DNA from: an uncultured Porphyromonadaceae bacterium
Lineage (GTDB): Bacteria > Bacteroidota > Bacteroidia > Bacteroidales > Muribaculaceae
Reading direction: 5' to 3'
Assembly (NCBI GenBank): GCA_937989585.1
Contig: CALKRW010000036.1
Coordinates: 1 to 64,000, forward strand
Length of the DNA: 64,000 nucleotides
Position numbers and translations under genes: made by a program
Part shown: positions 17,308 to 26,120 of the stretch, one piece after another
How positions within the stretch are numbered: position 1 is the first letter of the stretch
How the letters are laid out: every line of letters starts with the position of its first letter
The notes under the pieces: generated by a model
What the model was told of the DNA's origin: nothing
Seen by the model: the letters and a program-made list of their open reading frames with translations, nothing else
Databases searched by the model: none

Positions 17308-17908
17308 TAATCTTTACATCAAGATGACTCCGGAGGAGATGTCGATTGCAATCGAAATCCTCCATCGCAGAGTCGTTGATGCTTTGGGTATTACCGATTA
17401 CACCGGGAAATCGAAGGCGATAAAACAGGTCTGTGAAGTTTTCAGCAATCCGGGGCCTACAGCCGGAATTGCCCTCATAGGAAAGGCTCGAAGCGGAAAG
17501 ACTGCCCTTCTCCGAGCTTTGAAGAATTTCATTGAGGTCATTGGGAACATACCTGAAGCATGGACTTACTTGCCGGAGGTGCGCGATCTCGATTGTCGCT
17601 ATGTTTGGGCGACCGAGTTTCGAAATCCTATCACTTCATACGAAGACTTCAAGCTGGCTATCGGCTCCCCAATCCTCTTCATCGACGGTCTTGGGATGGA
17701 AACAGAATTTCGAGAGGCACAGATGCCCAGTGAACTCATGAATCTCATGATACAGCTTAGATCGGACTATGGGTTTCTGACAATCATCGGCTCTCGTTTC
17801 GATTTGGAAAGCCTTACTGAAATTTACGGGGAGGAAGTGGGCCTAAAACTGAAACACGGCTACAGATTCATCAACATCGACAGCCAAAAAAACATTGACA
17901 GACTATGA
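17210..17908 (+). CDS. DnaC-like P-loop ATPase (first of two)
   Basis: The protein is about 232 aa from ATG 17210; a TTG at 17174 would extend it deep into the previous gene. Walker A is GKARSGKT at residues 91-98, Walker B ILFIDGLG near 155, and there is a sensor-type Ser in TIIGSRF. The layout matches DnaC/IstB-type AAA+ loaders. It overlaps the upstream replication gene by 98 bases and the next ATPase gene by 4. It probably acts with both in helicase loading. Confidence 0.75.
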   Translation: MDNKKTEPGLQNEQAISAEVLRRLKELPKTTNSNLYIKMTPEEMSIAIEILHRRVVDALGITDYTGKSKAIKQVCEVFSNPGPTAGIALIGKARSGKTALLRALKNFIEVIGNIPEAWTYLPEVRDLDCRYVWATEFRNPITSYEDFKLAIGSPILFIDGLGMETEFREAQMPSELMNLMIQLRSDYGFLTIIGSRFDLESLTEIYGEEVGLKLKHGYRFINIDSQKNIDRL

Positions 17909-18666
17909 AAAGAACAGACCCGCTGGCAATTGGCGATTTTTTGTCGAGAAACGGTTTGACAAAACAGTCTCTTCAAGATGCTGCTCAAGCAAAAGCCGCA
18001 TATCACCGGATGACTCCGGCTCTACGTTTCGATCTCCAGGAACGTGAGGCATTCGATATGCTGATGGACTTCTATCAGACTGAAGTTCTGGACAGACATA
18101 TGGAGTTCATTTCTGATGATAATGTCACCACCGTTATCGCTGAAACCGTCATGCACATGGTTCAGATGTTCCCTTCACCGGGGTTACTGCTTTGCGGTTC
18201 AACAGGAAATGGCAAGACTACTCTTGCCAAGGCATTCAAGCGCATGTGTCAGAGACTCGACAGCACCGGGCATTTCAAATACATGGGAGAATACTTCAAG
18301 TTTGAATCTCGATTTCTCAAGGGGTTGGAGATTTGCGACATAGCAAGCTCCAAGAGCGAGGATGATTTCAACGAATTGAAGAATATCCCGCTTCTGGTCA
18401 TAGATGATACCGGCGAAGAACCCAGGGAGGTGCTCGACTACGGCAACGTGTCACATCCGGTGCGCCGACTGATCGAGGACAGGTATGAGCGATTGAAGTT
18501 CACGATCCTGACCACCAACCTTGTGCCTGACGACATCAAGGCTCAATATGGGCTGCGAGTGTTCGACCGATTGGAAGAACTGTATCTTAAAATAATTTTC
18601 CGAGGCACTTCTTATCGTCTCAAAGCAAAAAGATTCGAGTCTCCAAAACCGGAGCTAAACCAGTAA
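17905..18666 (+). CDS. DnaC-like P-loop ATPase (second of two)
   Basis: The protein is 253 aa. An N-terminal helical region (1-75) precedes an AAA+ core with Walker A GSTGNGKT near residues 98-105, Walker B LLVIDDTGEE near 163-172 and sensor TILTTN. It resembles DnaC helicase loaders of phages and conjugative elements. It is a divergent companion of the preceding ATPase, not a close duplicate, so the two may form a hetero-oligomer. ATGA overlap with the upstream gene indicates coupled translation. Confidence 0.8.
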   Translation: MKRTDPLAIGDFLSRNGLTKQSLQDAAQAKAAYHRMTPALRFDLQEREAFDMLMDFYQTEVLDRHMEFISDDNVTTVIAETVMHMVQMFPSPGLLLCGSTGNGKTTLAKAFKRMCQRLDSTGHFKYMGEYFKFESRFLKGLEICDIASSKSEDDFNELKNIPLLVIDDTGEEPREVLDYGNVSHPVRRLIEDRYERLKFTILTTNLVPDDIKAQYGLRVFDRLEELYLKIIFRGTSYRLKAKRFESPKPELNQ

Positions 18667-18676
18667 AACTAAGAAA

Positions 18677-19252
18677 ATGAAACTGATAAATCTCAAACAG
18701 TTCCGACAGGAATACAAAATAACACAGAAACAGCTCGGCGAATCCTTAAAATTGCCGCAGAGCACCATCTCTTATCTGGAGAACGGTTTGCAAGAGGTGA
18801 CGGATTATCTTTTGGAGCGCATCAAGAAGATTTATAGAGTGGATGACCTCTCGCCATATGTGTATGAAAGAGAGACGTTCCATAATCCCGCCGCAGTGAA
18901 GATGGCTGAAAAGGTGAAATCCGTGGCAATCTTCGCCGGCGATTGGAACAGTCCCTCAGCGATAGACGTAATCGAGGGATTCCAGATCCTCTATCGAGAC
19001 GGGGCTATCAGCATCAGTCGTGACGGCTCGCTTATAATCGACCGCAACAATGGCATCGGATTCAAGCTGAGCCACTATGTTATACGTCCGGAACAATTTG
19101 AGGAGCCAAATCTCCTCTATATCCTGACAACAAAAGAATGGTTTGATGACGAGATGTATGAGTCATTCAAGCGATGTTACGTCCTCGCTTGCAAGATAGC
19201 CGACATCTACCCCATGAGACAATTGAAGCCGGGAGAGGCAATTGACATATAA
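18677..19252 (+). CDS. XRE-family transcriptional regulator
   Basis: The protein is 191 aa. Residues 1-55 form a Cro/C1-type HTH (FRQEYKITQKQLGESLKLPQSTISYLENG). The remaining ~130 residues are a domain of unknown fold that may sense a signal or dimerise. It lies 10 bases after the ATPase operon and just before the gene-free region leading to the tra operon, a position suited to control of replication or transfer. Confidence 0.8.
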   Translation: MKLINLKQFRQEYKITQKQLGESLKLPQSTISYLENGLQEVTDYLLERIKKIYRVDDLSPYVYERETFHNPAAVKMAEKVKSVAIFAGDWNSPSAIDVIEGFQILYRDGAISISRDGSLIIDRNNGIGFKLSHYVIRPEQFEEPNLLYILTTKEWFDDEMYESFKRCYVLACKIADIYPMRQLKPGEAIDI

Positions 19253-19380
19253 TATAAGATGGAAACTTTATTGGCGTATAATCTTGTCGCATAACACCTC
19301 ATTATTATATAAGAAGGATTATAGCGGTCAGTCCCTCAGACAAACTTATCTCAAGAATAATAAAACAATGTTTCAAGAAC

Positions 19381-19412
19381 GGCGGCGAGGAGTCGGGAGA
19401 CCCCTCGCTGCC
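19381..19412. terminator. Hairpin between the XRE gene and the convergent minus-strand gene
   Basis: A 14-position stem with one mismatch and one wobble pairs 19381-19394 with 19399-19412 around a GGGA loop. It probably terminates transcripts from both sides. Confidence 0.6.
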
Positions 19413-19421
19413 TTTGGCGGT

Positions 19422-19985
19422 TTACACTTCTTTATATTCATGCAGGTAGATATACGCATCATCTTCTTCCTCCGACCACTTGAAGTTGAGCGCTTCAACA
19501 TCATCTTCGGTTATGATGTTTACGTCATCAAGTTCTTCAATATAGCGGAAAGCGGAATCGATGTCGATGAAGTATTCCCTGATGTAGTCTCCTTTCGGTG
19601 GTTTAGCGTCAAGATAGTAGTTGTCGGGAAACCATCCCTTGCCATCGCAATATCTTTTCAAATAAACCTCGCACCCGTTTTCCTCACCTATGAAGTAGGC
19701 TCTGAGAGTCTCAAACTTGTCACAGATGAAGTCCCACGCTTCATAAAGCGGTTCCCATGCTGATTCAAGATGGAAGCTGATGCAGTCCTCTTCCCTTTCG
19801 AGGTCGTCCCACCATCCTCTTACATAGAGATGGCTCGGGATTTCTCCGTTGAGTTCTTCTACGATGTGTCCCACCCAATTGCCGTTATGTTTCTCGGCAT
19901 TGAGTTTGAGCATAAGATTGTAGAGTGCGTCGAGTTCGGAAGCCTCGCCTCCGATACGATAGGTACTGTCGCAAATGTTTGCCAT
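19422..19985 (-). CDS. Api92-like/DUF1281-type accessory protein
   Basis: The protein is 187 aa and acidic, beginning MANICDSTYRIGG, with a WW-containing middle segment and a long acidic C-terminus. The N-terminus and the overall A-N-x-C pattern recall Api92-like ferredoxin-fold proteins found in plasmids, phages and conjugative elements, whose role is unclear (sometimes listed near anti-restriction genes). The assignment is tentative. It is the only gene on the opposite strand inside the element and reads away from the tra operon. Confidence 0.6.
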   Translation of the reverse strand: MANICDSTYRIGGEASELDALYNLMLKLNAEKHNGNWVGHIVEELNGEIPSHLYVRGWWDDLEREEDCISFHLESAWEPLYEAWDFICDKFETLRAYFIGEENGCEVYLKRYCDGKGWFPDNYYLDAKPPKGDYIREYFIDIDSAFRYIEELDDVNIITEDDVEALNFKWSEEEDDAYIYLHEYKEV

Positions 19986-20358
19986 ACTATTGAAATTTAA
20001 TCGTTTATAAATTCTTTCCCTCTCTTTTGAGAAACCTTTGTTTCTCTGTGAGAGCTAAGTTTTATACGCAATCAACATCAGCAGAGAGTCGCATATTCGA
20101 CAAGGGTTCTGAAAGAACAAAGCCTGCCCTTGGCTTTATGCGCAGCTGATAACTTCGCGGTTAAAACTATGCGTCGCAGAGAACGAGGATTTACCCTTAA
20201 AGAAAAGCCTTGTTGAGTACCGAAATCGCGTTCCGATAGACCGATTTGTATAAAGAGAATTAAATAAAAGGCTGACTGATAGCGAATAATTCCAAATCAA
20301 TCGGGGATGCGTTTACTTTGCAGCATCAAATTAAACCGAACTCAAAACCAATCAAGAA
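19986..20358. other. Structured intergenic region, candidate oriT/tra promoter region
   Basis: A 373-bp gap between divergent genes holds several short hairpins: GAGAAAC/GTTTCTC (20029-20046), GTTCT/AGAAC (20106-20118) and AAAGCC/GGCTTT (20119-20137). Near the tra start is TTACTTTGC (20313-20321), one base off the -7 consensus. No reading frame of note is present. Position and structure suit an origin of transfer and the tra promoter; neither is proven. Confidence 0.4.
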
Positions 20359-20850
20359 ATGAGCACATTTGGAATATTCGCACTTATACTTACAACGGCC
20401 TACATCATCTACTTTATGGTGATGATTGCCCGCGATGTAGCCACAAGCCGTAAGACTGCTGATGAAAGCTCTGAAGTCGAGACCTTCGACACCTCCTTTG
20501 TAGAAGAAAAGTCCGTCGAGGTAAAAGAGACAGAAGGCGGCTTCGCAGTTGGAGACAATGAGGTTGTTTCAACCTCAGTAAAGGCTACAGAAAACGCTGA
20601 GCCGGAGGGTTCACCTTCGCAAGATAACGCCGATAAACTCTCGGATATTAAAGACAAAATTTCGACGGAAGCTATGCCGCTCGATGTCAAGGATGTTTAT
20701 GAAACTGTCCAGACTCATGAAGAATACTACGATACTATACAGGATCCTTTCCACCAGATTGATAATGTCAATGTAATGGTGAAAAGATTACCCGCCGGAG
20801 AACCCACTCAGGAATCTTCCGGCAATGCGCAAGGTCGCGACAATTTATAA
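20359..20850 (+). CDS. Membrane-anchored acidic protein at the head of the tra operon
   Basis: The protein is 163 aa: one N-terminal membrane segment (about residues 5-24) and then a long acidic, Ser/Glu-rich tail predicted to be disordered until a short conserved-looking C-terminal patch (VYETVQTHEEYYDTIQDPF). It occupies the position of traD in CTnDOT-like operons, but I cannot confirm homology. It overlaps the next gene by 26 bases, so it is part of the transfer operon. Confidence 0.65.
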   Translation: MSTFGIFALILTTAYIIYFMVMIARDVATSRKTADESSEVETFDTSFVEEKSVEVKETEGGFAVGDNEVVSTSVKATENAEPEGSPSQDNADKLSDIKDKISTEAMPLDVKDVYETVQTHEEYYDTIQDPFHQIDNVNVMVKRLPAGEPTQESSGNAQGRDNL

Positions 20851-21175
20851 GAGTTTACTTCCGGGATGGCTGTTAGCGGCATGTCTGCTATTGGCAGAGT
20901 CGGCTTCGGCCAAGTGTGGCGGGGTCGATTATAGTTGGGGCGCGGATGCCCTGGCCAGGCAGCATGACTTCGTGGTGACGATGATGCTGTATGTCCTGTA
21001 CCTTATATATGCGGTGGCCTCAATCGTCGTCATCTATTCCTCGCTTCAGATTTACATTAAGATGAACTCCGGCGAGGATGGAGTCAAGAAAGAAATCATG
21101 ATGGTAATCGGAGCCTGTCTGTTCCTGATAGGCGCATCCACTGTGTTCCCGGCTTTCTTTGGATATAGAATCTAA
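20825..21175 (+). CDS. DUF4134/TraE-like conjugal transfer membrane protein (copy 1)
   Basis: The protein is 116 aa with a signal-like N-terminus ending near ASAKC, followed by two hydrophobic segments. The motif IKMNSGEDGVKKEIMMVIGACLFLIGA is diagnostic of the DUF4134/TraE family, VirB2/VirB3-like small proteins of Bacteroidetes type IV secretion. It is a diverged tandem copy of the gene at 21258-21617. Confidence 0.85.
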   Translation: MRKVATIYKSLLPGWLLAACLLLAESASAKCGGVDYSWGADALARQHDFVVTMMLYVLYLIYAVASIVVIYSSLQIYIKMNSGEDGVKKEIMMVIGACLFLIGASTVFPAFFGYRI

Positions 21176-21257
21176 TCAGTTACTAACCAATAAATTCATT
21201 AAATCACTCAACGAAATCAACTGACAAGAGAATCAACAAAACCAATTCAAAATTTCT

Positions 21258-21617
21258 ATGATTAAAAAATTTGCTAAGAAAATCAAGGGCTTCTTCGGAA
21301 GCGAGCGCGTGCAGATATTCTGCATGATGATGCTGGTCGGTTCCGTGGCCATGTTCGCCCAAAATGCCGCCGGCAACTACGAGGCCGGAACCACCGCACT
21401 GACCACCGTCACGGAGGAGATTGCCAAGTATGTTCCCATCGTTGTCAAGCTCTGCTACGCCATCGCCGGCGTTGTCGCTATCGTGGGTGCAATCAGCGTC
21501 TACATCAAGATGAACAACGAGGAGCAGGATGTCAAGAAGTCAATCATGATGATTGTCGGTGCCTGCATCTTCCTCGTGGCCGCTGCCCAGGCTCTGCCTC
21601 TCTTCTTCGGTGTGTAA
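21258..21617 (+). CDS. traE: DUF4134/TraE-like conjugal transfer membrane protein (copy 2)
   Basis: The protein is 119 aa with two to three hydrophobic segments and the family motif IKMNNEEQDVKKSIMMIVGACIFLVAAAQALPLFFG. Pilin-like size and position just before TraF suggest it is the canonical TraE, a possible pilin or inner-membrane scaffold. Codon choice is noticeably biased (many GCC/GTC), as in a highly expressed gene. Confidence 0.88.
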   Translation: MIKKFAKKIKGFFGSERVQIFCMMMLVGSVAMFAQNAAGNYEAGTTALTTVTEEIAKYVPIVVKLCYAIAGVVAIVGAISVYIKMNNEEQDVKKSIMMIVGACIFLVAAAQALPLFFGV

Positions 21618-21620
21618 GCC

Positions 21621-21920
21621 GTGGCGAATACCGACGAAGACCGCTATCCGTCCTATCCAATGTTCAAGGGGCTTCAACGGCCTCTTGAACTGATGGGATT
21701 GCAGGGTCGCTACATCTACTGGGCGGCTGCGGCAGCCGGAGGTGCAATCGTGGGATTCATTGTCATGTATATCGCCATTGGCTTTGTGGCAGGACTGATA
21801 ACCCTTGTTGCCTCCATAGCAGTCGGTGCCGGACTGATAATGCTCAAGCAGCAGAAAGGTCTGCACTCAAAGAACTCCGACAAAGGTATTTTCGTCTATT
21901 GCCGCTCAAGAAATCTTTAA
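21621..21920 (+). CDS. traF: DUF4133/TraF-like conjugal transfer protein
   Basis: The protein is 99 aa starting at GTG 21621. The N-terminal YPMFKGLQRPLELMGLQGRYIYWAA motif and two membrane segments are typical of DUF4133, the VirB3-like TraF of Bacteroidetes elements. It is one of the inner-membrane parts that works with the TraG ATPase. It follows traE by 3 bases. Confidence 0.88.
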   Translation: MANTDEDRYPSYPMFKGLQRPLELMGLQGRYIYWAAAAAGGAIVGFIVMYIAIGFVAGLITLVASIAVGAGLIMLKQQKGLHSKNSDKGIFVYCRSRNL

Positions 21921-21966
21921 CCAATCAACTTCTAACCAAAATTCAAGAACAAGTCTCACTCCGATC

Positions 21967-23421
21967 ATGTCGACCAACTTCTATTATATAATAGGTGTAG
22001 CCCTGAGCCTTTCTTCCTGCGGTAACTCTGAGGAGAAACGTCCCTCCCTGGAGCAAACACGCGCCGCCATAGAGGTGCGTGATGCCTGGCGCGACGAGTT
22101 GAAGCCGGTGGAAATAACTGTCAAGGGCGCAATAAGCGGTGCTGACAGAATCGGGGTGAGACTCCTTTCCGACGGCAGAACGAGTTTCCCAGTCTTTATG
22201 AGGACTCCCGACTGCTTCAAGCCCGAACAGCCGTCTCTGATGGCCGACACCGCCGCTATGGTCAGTGCCTGCTGGCCGGTGGAAACTTCCGACACCTTAC
22301 GGCTGACCGCTCCATTCTCCGACCTTATCCATGGAAACGAGATTTCAAGGAGGGTCGGCGGTAAGCTGTCTTTTGATTTGAAATTCCAAAGCAAGATGGC
22401 TCTCCTTCGCTTCTGTATCGAGAGCGACAACATCAGCGATATACTTGAATCGCTGACACTCAAAGGTGAAGCCATTGCTACTCAAATAACATATCTGCCC
22501 TATGACGGAAAATGTATCGAAAAGTCAGGCGAAGGAATGCCTGTGGGGATTGATGCTGACTGCCTACTTAATAACGGTCGCAATCACGATTTTTATATTC
22601 TCCCTTGCGACGTTGCTTCAGACATTGTTCTCATCGCTGTGGTCAATGGCAAGGAGTATCAGCTCAAAACCAAGATACCCCCTCTCGGCGCAGGGAGCAT
22701 GACACAGCTCAACCTTAAAGCAGAACAAAACGGCCATTTGCTTCCCAAATCTTCATGGGTTGACAACGAACGAAAGACGGATCTTCGCAAAATAACGAAG
22801 GTTGACAGCGTGGCAATCGGTCACTATCTCCGCAAAGATGGTCTGATTGTGGCAAAACGTGATACCATGTCCGTGGCTGTAGTCTATCAGACTGACGGCA
22901 AGCATGGAAAGGCAATAGCCATAGAAGATGTCCCCGGCACTTACAGCTTTGGAGCCAAATCTCTTAAAAGCGGAACTGTCTTCTCAACCATAGACGGAAA
23001 TAGAACAGAGGGCATCATCAACGACTCTTCTGCCTCTGAGGATGAAAGACTCATCTACAAACCGGATATGCCTTACTCTGCCGAAACTTCCTTCGGCTTC
23101 AAGGATGGTGCGTCACTGACATCCGTTCTTTTGAAGTCAAAGTCAGGGAAAGAAGAAGGCTCAATGCTCACCGTGGTAGAAAAGCATCGAGGAGCCTACA
23201 TTCCGACTCTTGCAGAGATGGCTGACATCTATTACTGCCTCCAACCTTACGCTCACACCAAACTGGGGGACTTGATTGAGCCTTTCTACGGCGAATATCT
23301 GACCTGCTCAGAATCCACCAATCATAATTTTTACGGTATTGAAATGAGTAAAGGTATAGTAATGCCCAACTACTCAAAACAATATGCGAGCCTCAAACTA
23401 AGATTTTTCTATTTGTTCTGA
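21967..23421 (+). CDS. Large lipoprotein with fimbrillin/DUF1566-like C-terminus, inserted between traF and traG
   Basis: The protein is 484 aa with a short signal and a lipobox-like SLSSCGN at residues 15-21. The body is beta-rich with fimbrillin-like patterns (TLRLTAPFSD, LSFDLKFQSKMALLRF). The C-terminal ~80 residues (AYIPTLAEMADIYYCLQPY...) resemble the DUF1566/FISUMP end found in Bacteroidetes surface lipoproteins, and in the 35450-36103 protein of this same operon. It probably sits on the outer membrane, perhaps as a pilus tip or mating-contact protein. That role is inference from location. CTnDOT has nothing at this position. Confidence 0.65.
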   Translation: MSTNFYYIIGVALSLSSCGNSEEKRPSLEQTRAAIEVRDAWRDELKPVEITVKGAISGADRIGVRLLSDGRTSFPVFMRTPDCFKPEQPSLMADTAAMVSACWPVETSDTLRLTAPFSDLIHGNEISRRVGGKLSFDLKFQSKMALLRFCIESDNISDILESLTLKGEAIATQITYLPYDGKCIEKSGEGMPVGIDADCLLNNGRNHDFYILPCDVASDIVLIAVVNGKEYQLKTKIPPLGAGSMTQLNLKAEQNGHLLPKSSWVDNERKTDLRKITKVDSVAIGHYLRKDGLIVAKRDTMSVAVVYQTDGKHGKAIAIEDVPGTYSFGAKSLKSGTVFSTIDGNRTEGIINDSSASEDERLIYKPDMPYSAETSFGFKDGASLTSVLLKSKSGKEEGSMLTVVEKHRGAYIPTLAEMADIYYCLQPYAHTKLGDLIEPFYGEYLTCSESTNHNFYGIEMSKGIVMPNYSKQYASLKLRFFYLF

Positions 23422-23423
23422 CT

Positions 23424-26111
23424 ATGACCATCTACGTCATCATAATCTGTCTGGCCATTTGCCTCGGCATGGCTGTCTCCGTCTGGGCCTTCGGCACGGG
23501 CGGCAAGCGCAGTCGTATCTTCCATGACATCTATTTCACTATCGAGGAAACGGATGGCATCGGTGTGGTATATACCAAGACCGGCGAGGCCTCAGCCATC
23601 ATCAAGATGGAGAATCCGGTGGCCAAATTCGGCGGCAACATCGATGCCTATTACGAATACACCAAACTATTCGCAGCCATCTGTGCCACTCTCGGCGAGG
23701 ACTACGCCATACATAAGCAGGATGTTTTCACCCGTCGCGGGTTCGAAGACGAAAGCGAAGAGAAAAGAGAATTTCTCTCCAACTCTTATTTCGAGTACTT
23801 CAAGGGACGTGAGTACACAGATTCATTCACCTACCTGACCATAACTCAGGAATGTAAGAAGAGCCGTCTGTTCAGCTACGACCCCAAGAAGTGGCGAGAC
23901 TTCCTCGTAAAAATCCGTAAGGTGACCGACCAGTTGCGTGATGCCGGTGTAAAAGCTCACTTCCTCAATAAAAAGGATGCCTCCGAGGTGGTTGACCGCT
24001 TCTTCGCCATGGACTTCGCCCATAAGCGCATCTCCTTCAACAGCTTCAAGGCTGATGAAGAATGTGTGGGAATCGGCGAAAAGAACTGCAAGATCTACTC
24101 GCTCGTAGATGTGGACTGCATCAACCTCCCTGGCCAAATCCGTCCGTTCACCAAGATTGAGGTCAACAACACTTCTTTGCCGGTTGACCTGATGTCGGTT
24201 CTCGACTCCATCCCCGAGATAGAGTCGGTGGTTTATAACCAGATAATCTTCATGCCCGGACAGAAACGCGAGCTTTCGATGCTTGATAAGAAGCGCAACC
24301 GACATGCCTCAGTACCCAATCCCGGCAACCTGATAGCCGTGGAGGATATTGAAAAGGTGCAGGAGGTCATTGCCCGCGAGAACAAGCAGTTGGTCTATGC
24401 CCACTTCAACATCATGGTGACGTGCCGCAAAGGCGTGGATCTTCAGAAACCGACCAACCATCTTGAAAATGTATTCGGACGCCTCGGTATTCATATCTCC
24501 AAGAAGAGTTACAACCAGTTGGAGCTGTTTGTCAACTCATTCCCCGGGAACTGCTTCAAGATGAATCCCGAATACGACCGCTTCCTGACTATCTCAGATG
24601 CTGCCATGTGTCTGATGTATAAGGAACACTCACAGCACTCAGAAGACACGCCACTGAAAATCTACTACACAGACCGTCAGGGAGTGCCGGTAGCCATCGA
24701 CATATCCGGCAAGGAGGGAGCCAACAAGCTGACTGATAACAGTAACTTCTTCTGCCTCGGCCCTTCGGGTAGCGGCAAGAGTTTCCACATGAACTCTGTA
24801 GTGCGTCAGCTTCATGAGCAGAACACCGACGTGGTGATGGTCGATACCGGTAACTCTTACGAGGGGCTTTGCGAATACCTCGGAGGCAAGTATATCTCAT
24901 ATACCGAGGAGAAGCCTATCACGATGAATCCGTTCAAGATCAACCGCCACGAATACAATATCGAGAAGATAGACTTCCTCAAGAACCTTATTTTACTGAT
25001 ATGGAAAGGTTCGGACGCTAAGATTCCGGAGATTGAGTTCCGCATAGTCGAGCAGATCATCATCGACTACTACGATGCCTATTTCAATGGCTTCACTCAC
25101 TACACCGATGAGCAGCGCTCGGTATTACTTAAGAACCTCTTTGCATCTGCAAGTCGCAAGAATCAGAATATGTCTCCGAAGGATGTTGACGAGATGGTGC
25201 GCAAACAGATTGACGTACTGGAAGCCCGTAGAGCCGCGCTCAAAGTGAACGAACTGAGCTTCAACTCATTCTTCGATTACTCTTTCGATCGCTTGGAGCA
25301 GATTTGTACCGAGAACGACATCACTACTATCTCATATTCGACCTATTCGACCATGCTCCAGCCATTCTACAAGGGAGGAGCATACGAAAAGATCCTCAAT
25401 GAGAATGTGGATTCGACGCTGTTCGACGAAACCTTCATCGTGTTCGAGGTGGATGCCATCAAGGAGAACAAGAAACTGTTTCCCATTGTCACCCTGATTA
25501 TTATGGATGTCTTCCTCCAAAAGATGCGTCTGAAAAAGAACCGCAAAGTTCTTGTGATTGAGGAGGCTTGGAAGGCAATTGCTTCGCCACTTATGGCCGA
25601 GTATATCAAGTACCTCTACAAGACCGCCCGTAAGTTCTGGGCTTCGGTGGGTGTGGTGACTCAGGAAATCCAGGACATTATCGGCTCGGAGATTGTCAAG
25701 GAGGCTATCATCAACAACTCTGATGTAGTGATGCTCCTCGACCAATCGAAGTTCAAGGAACGCTTCGACGAGATAAAGAAGATACTCGGACTGACAGATG
25801 TGGACTGCAAGAAGATTTTCACCATCAACCGCCTTGAAAACAAAGAAGGCAGATCGTTCTTCCGCGAGGTATTTATTCGTCGTGGTGCCAACGGCAACGT
25901 CTTCGGAGTCGAGGAACCTCGTGAGTGCTACATGACTTACACCACTGAGCGTGCTGAGAAAGAGGCATTGAAGCTCTACAAACGGGAACTGCAATGTTCA
26001 CACCAACAGGCTATAGAAGCCTACTGCCGTGACTGGGCAAAGTCCGGTATATCCAAATCCCTTGCCTTCGCCCAAATGGTGAATAAGGAAGGGAAAGTAT
26101 TGAATCTCTAA
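23424..26111 (+). CDS. traG: TraG, VirB4-like conjugation ATPase
   Basis: The protein is 895 aa. An N-terminal membrane segment is followed by the TraG N-terminal domain and a C-terminal ATPase with Walker A GPSGSGKS (near residues 446-453) and Walker B VLVIEEAW (near 710). VirB4 proteins energise assembly of the type IV secretion channel and pilus at the inner membrane. Length and order (after TraF) match the Bacteroidetes family. It starts 2 bases after the preceding stop. Confidence 0.95.
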   Translation: MTIYVIIICLAICLGMAVSVWAFGTGGKRSRIFHDIYFTIEETDGIGVVYTKTGEASAIIKMENPVAKFGGNIDAYYEYTKLFAAICATLGEDYAIHKQDVFTRRGFEDESEEKREFLSNSYFEYFKGREYTDSFTYLTITQECKKSRLFSYDPKKWRDFLVKIRKVTDQLRDAGVKAHFLNKKDASEVVDRFFAMDFAHKRISFNSFKADEECVGIGEKNCKIYSLVDVDCINLPGQIRPFTKIEVNNTSLPVDLMSVLDSIPEIESVVYNQIIFMPGQKRELSMLDKKRNRHASVPNPGNLIAVEDIEKVQEVIARENKQLVYAHFNIMVTCRKGVDLQKPTNHLENVFGRLGIHISKKSYNQLELFVNSFPGNCFKMNPEYDRFLTISDAAMCLMYKEHSQHSEDTPLKIYYTDRQGVPVAIDISGKEGANKLTDNSNFFCLGPSGSGKSFHMNSVVRQLHEQNTDVVMVDTGNSYEGLCEYLGGKYISYTEEKPITMNPFKINRHEYNIEKIDFLKNLILLIWKGSDAKIPEIEFRIVEQIIIDYYDAYFNGFTHYTDEQRSVLLKNLFASASRKNQNMSPKDVDEMVRKQIDVLEARRAALKVNELSFNSFFDYSFDRLEQICTENDITTISYSTYSTMLQPFYKGGAYEKILNENVDSTLFDETFIVFEVDAIKENKKLFPIVTLIIMDVFLQKMRLKKNRKVLVIEEAWKAIASPLMAEYIKYLYKTARKFWASVGVVTQEIQDIIGSEIVKEAIINNSDVVMLLDQSKFKERFDEIKKILGLTDVDCKKIFTINRLENKEGRSFFREVFIRRGANGNVFGVEEPRECYMTYTTERAEKEALKLYKRELQCSHQQAIEAYCRDWAKSGISKSLAFAQMVNKEGKVLNL

Positions 26112-26120
26112 TCAAGAAAC

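Noticed and set aside
25332..25994. 220-codon minus-strand frame
   Set aside because: Antisense to the ATPase domain of TraG, which is clearly real.
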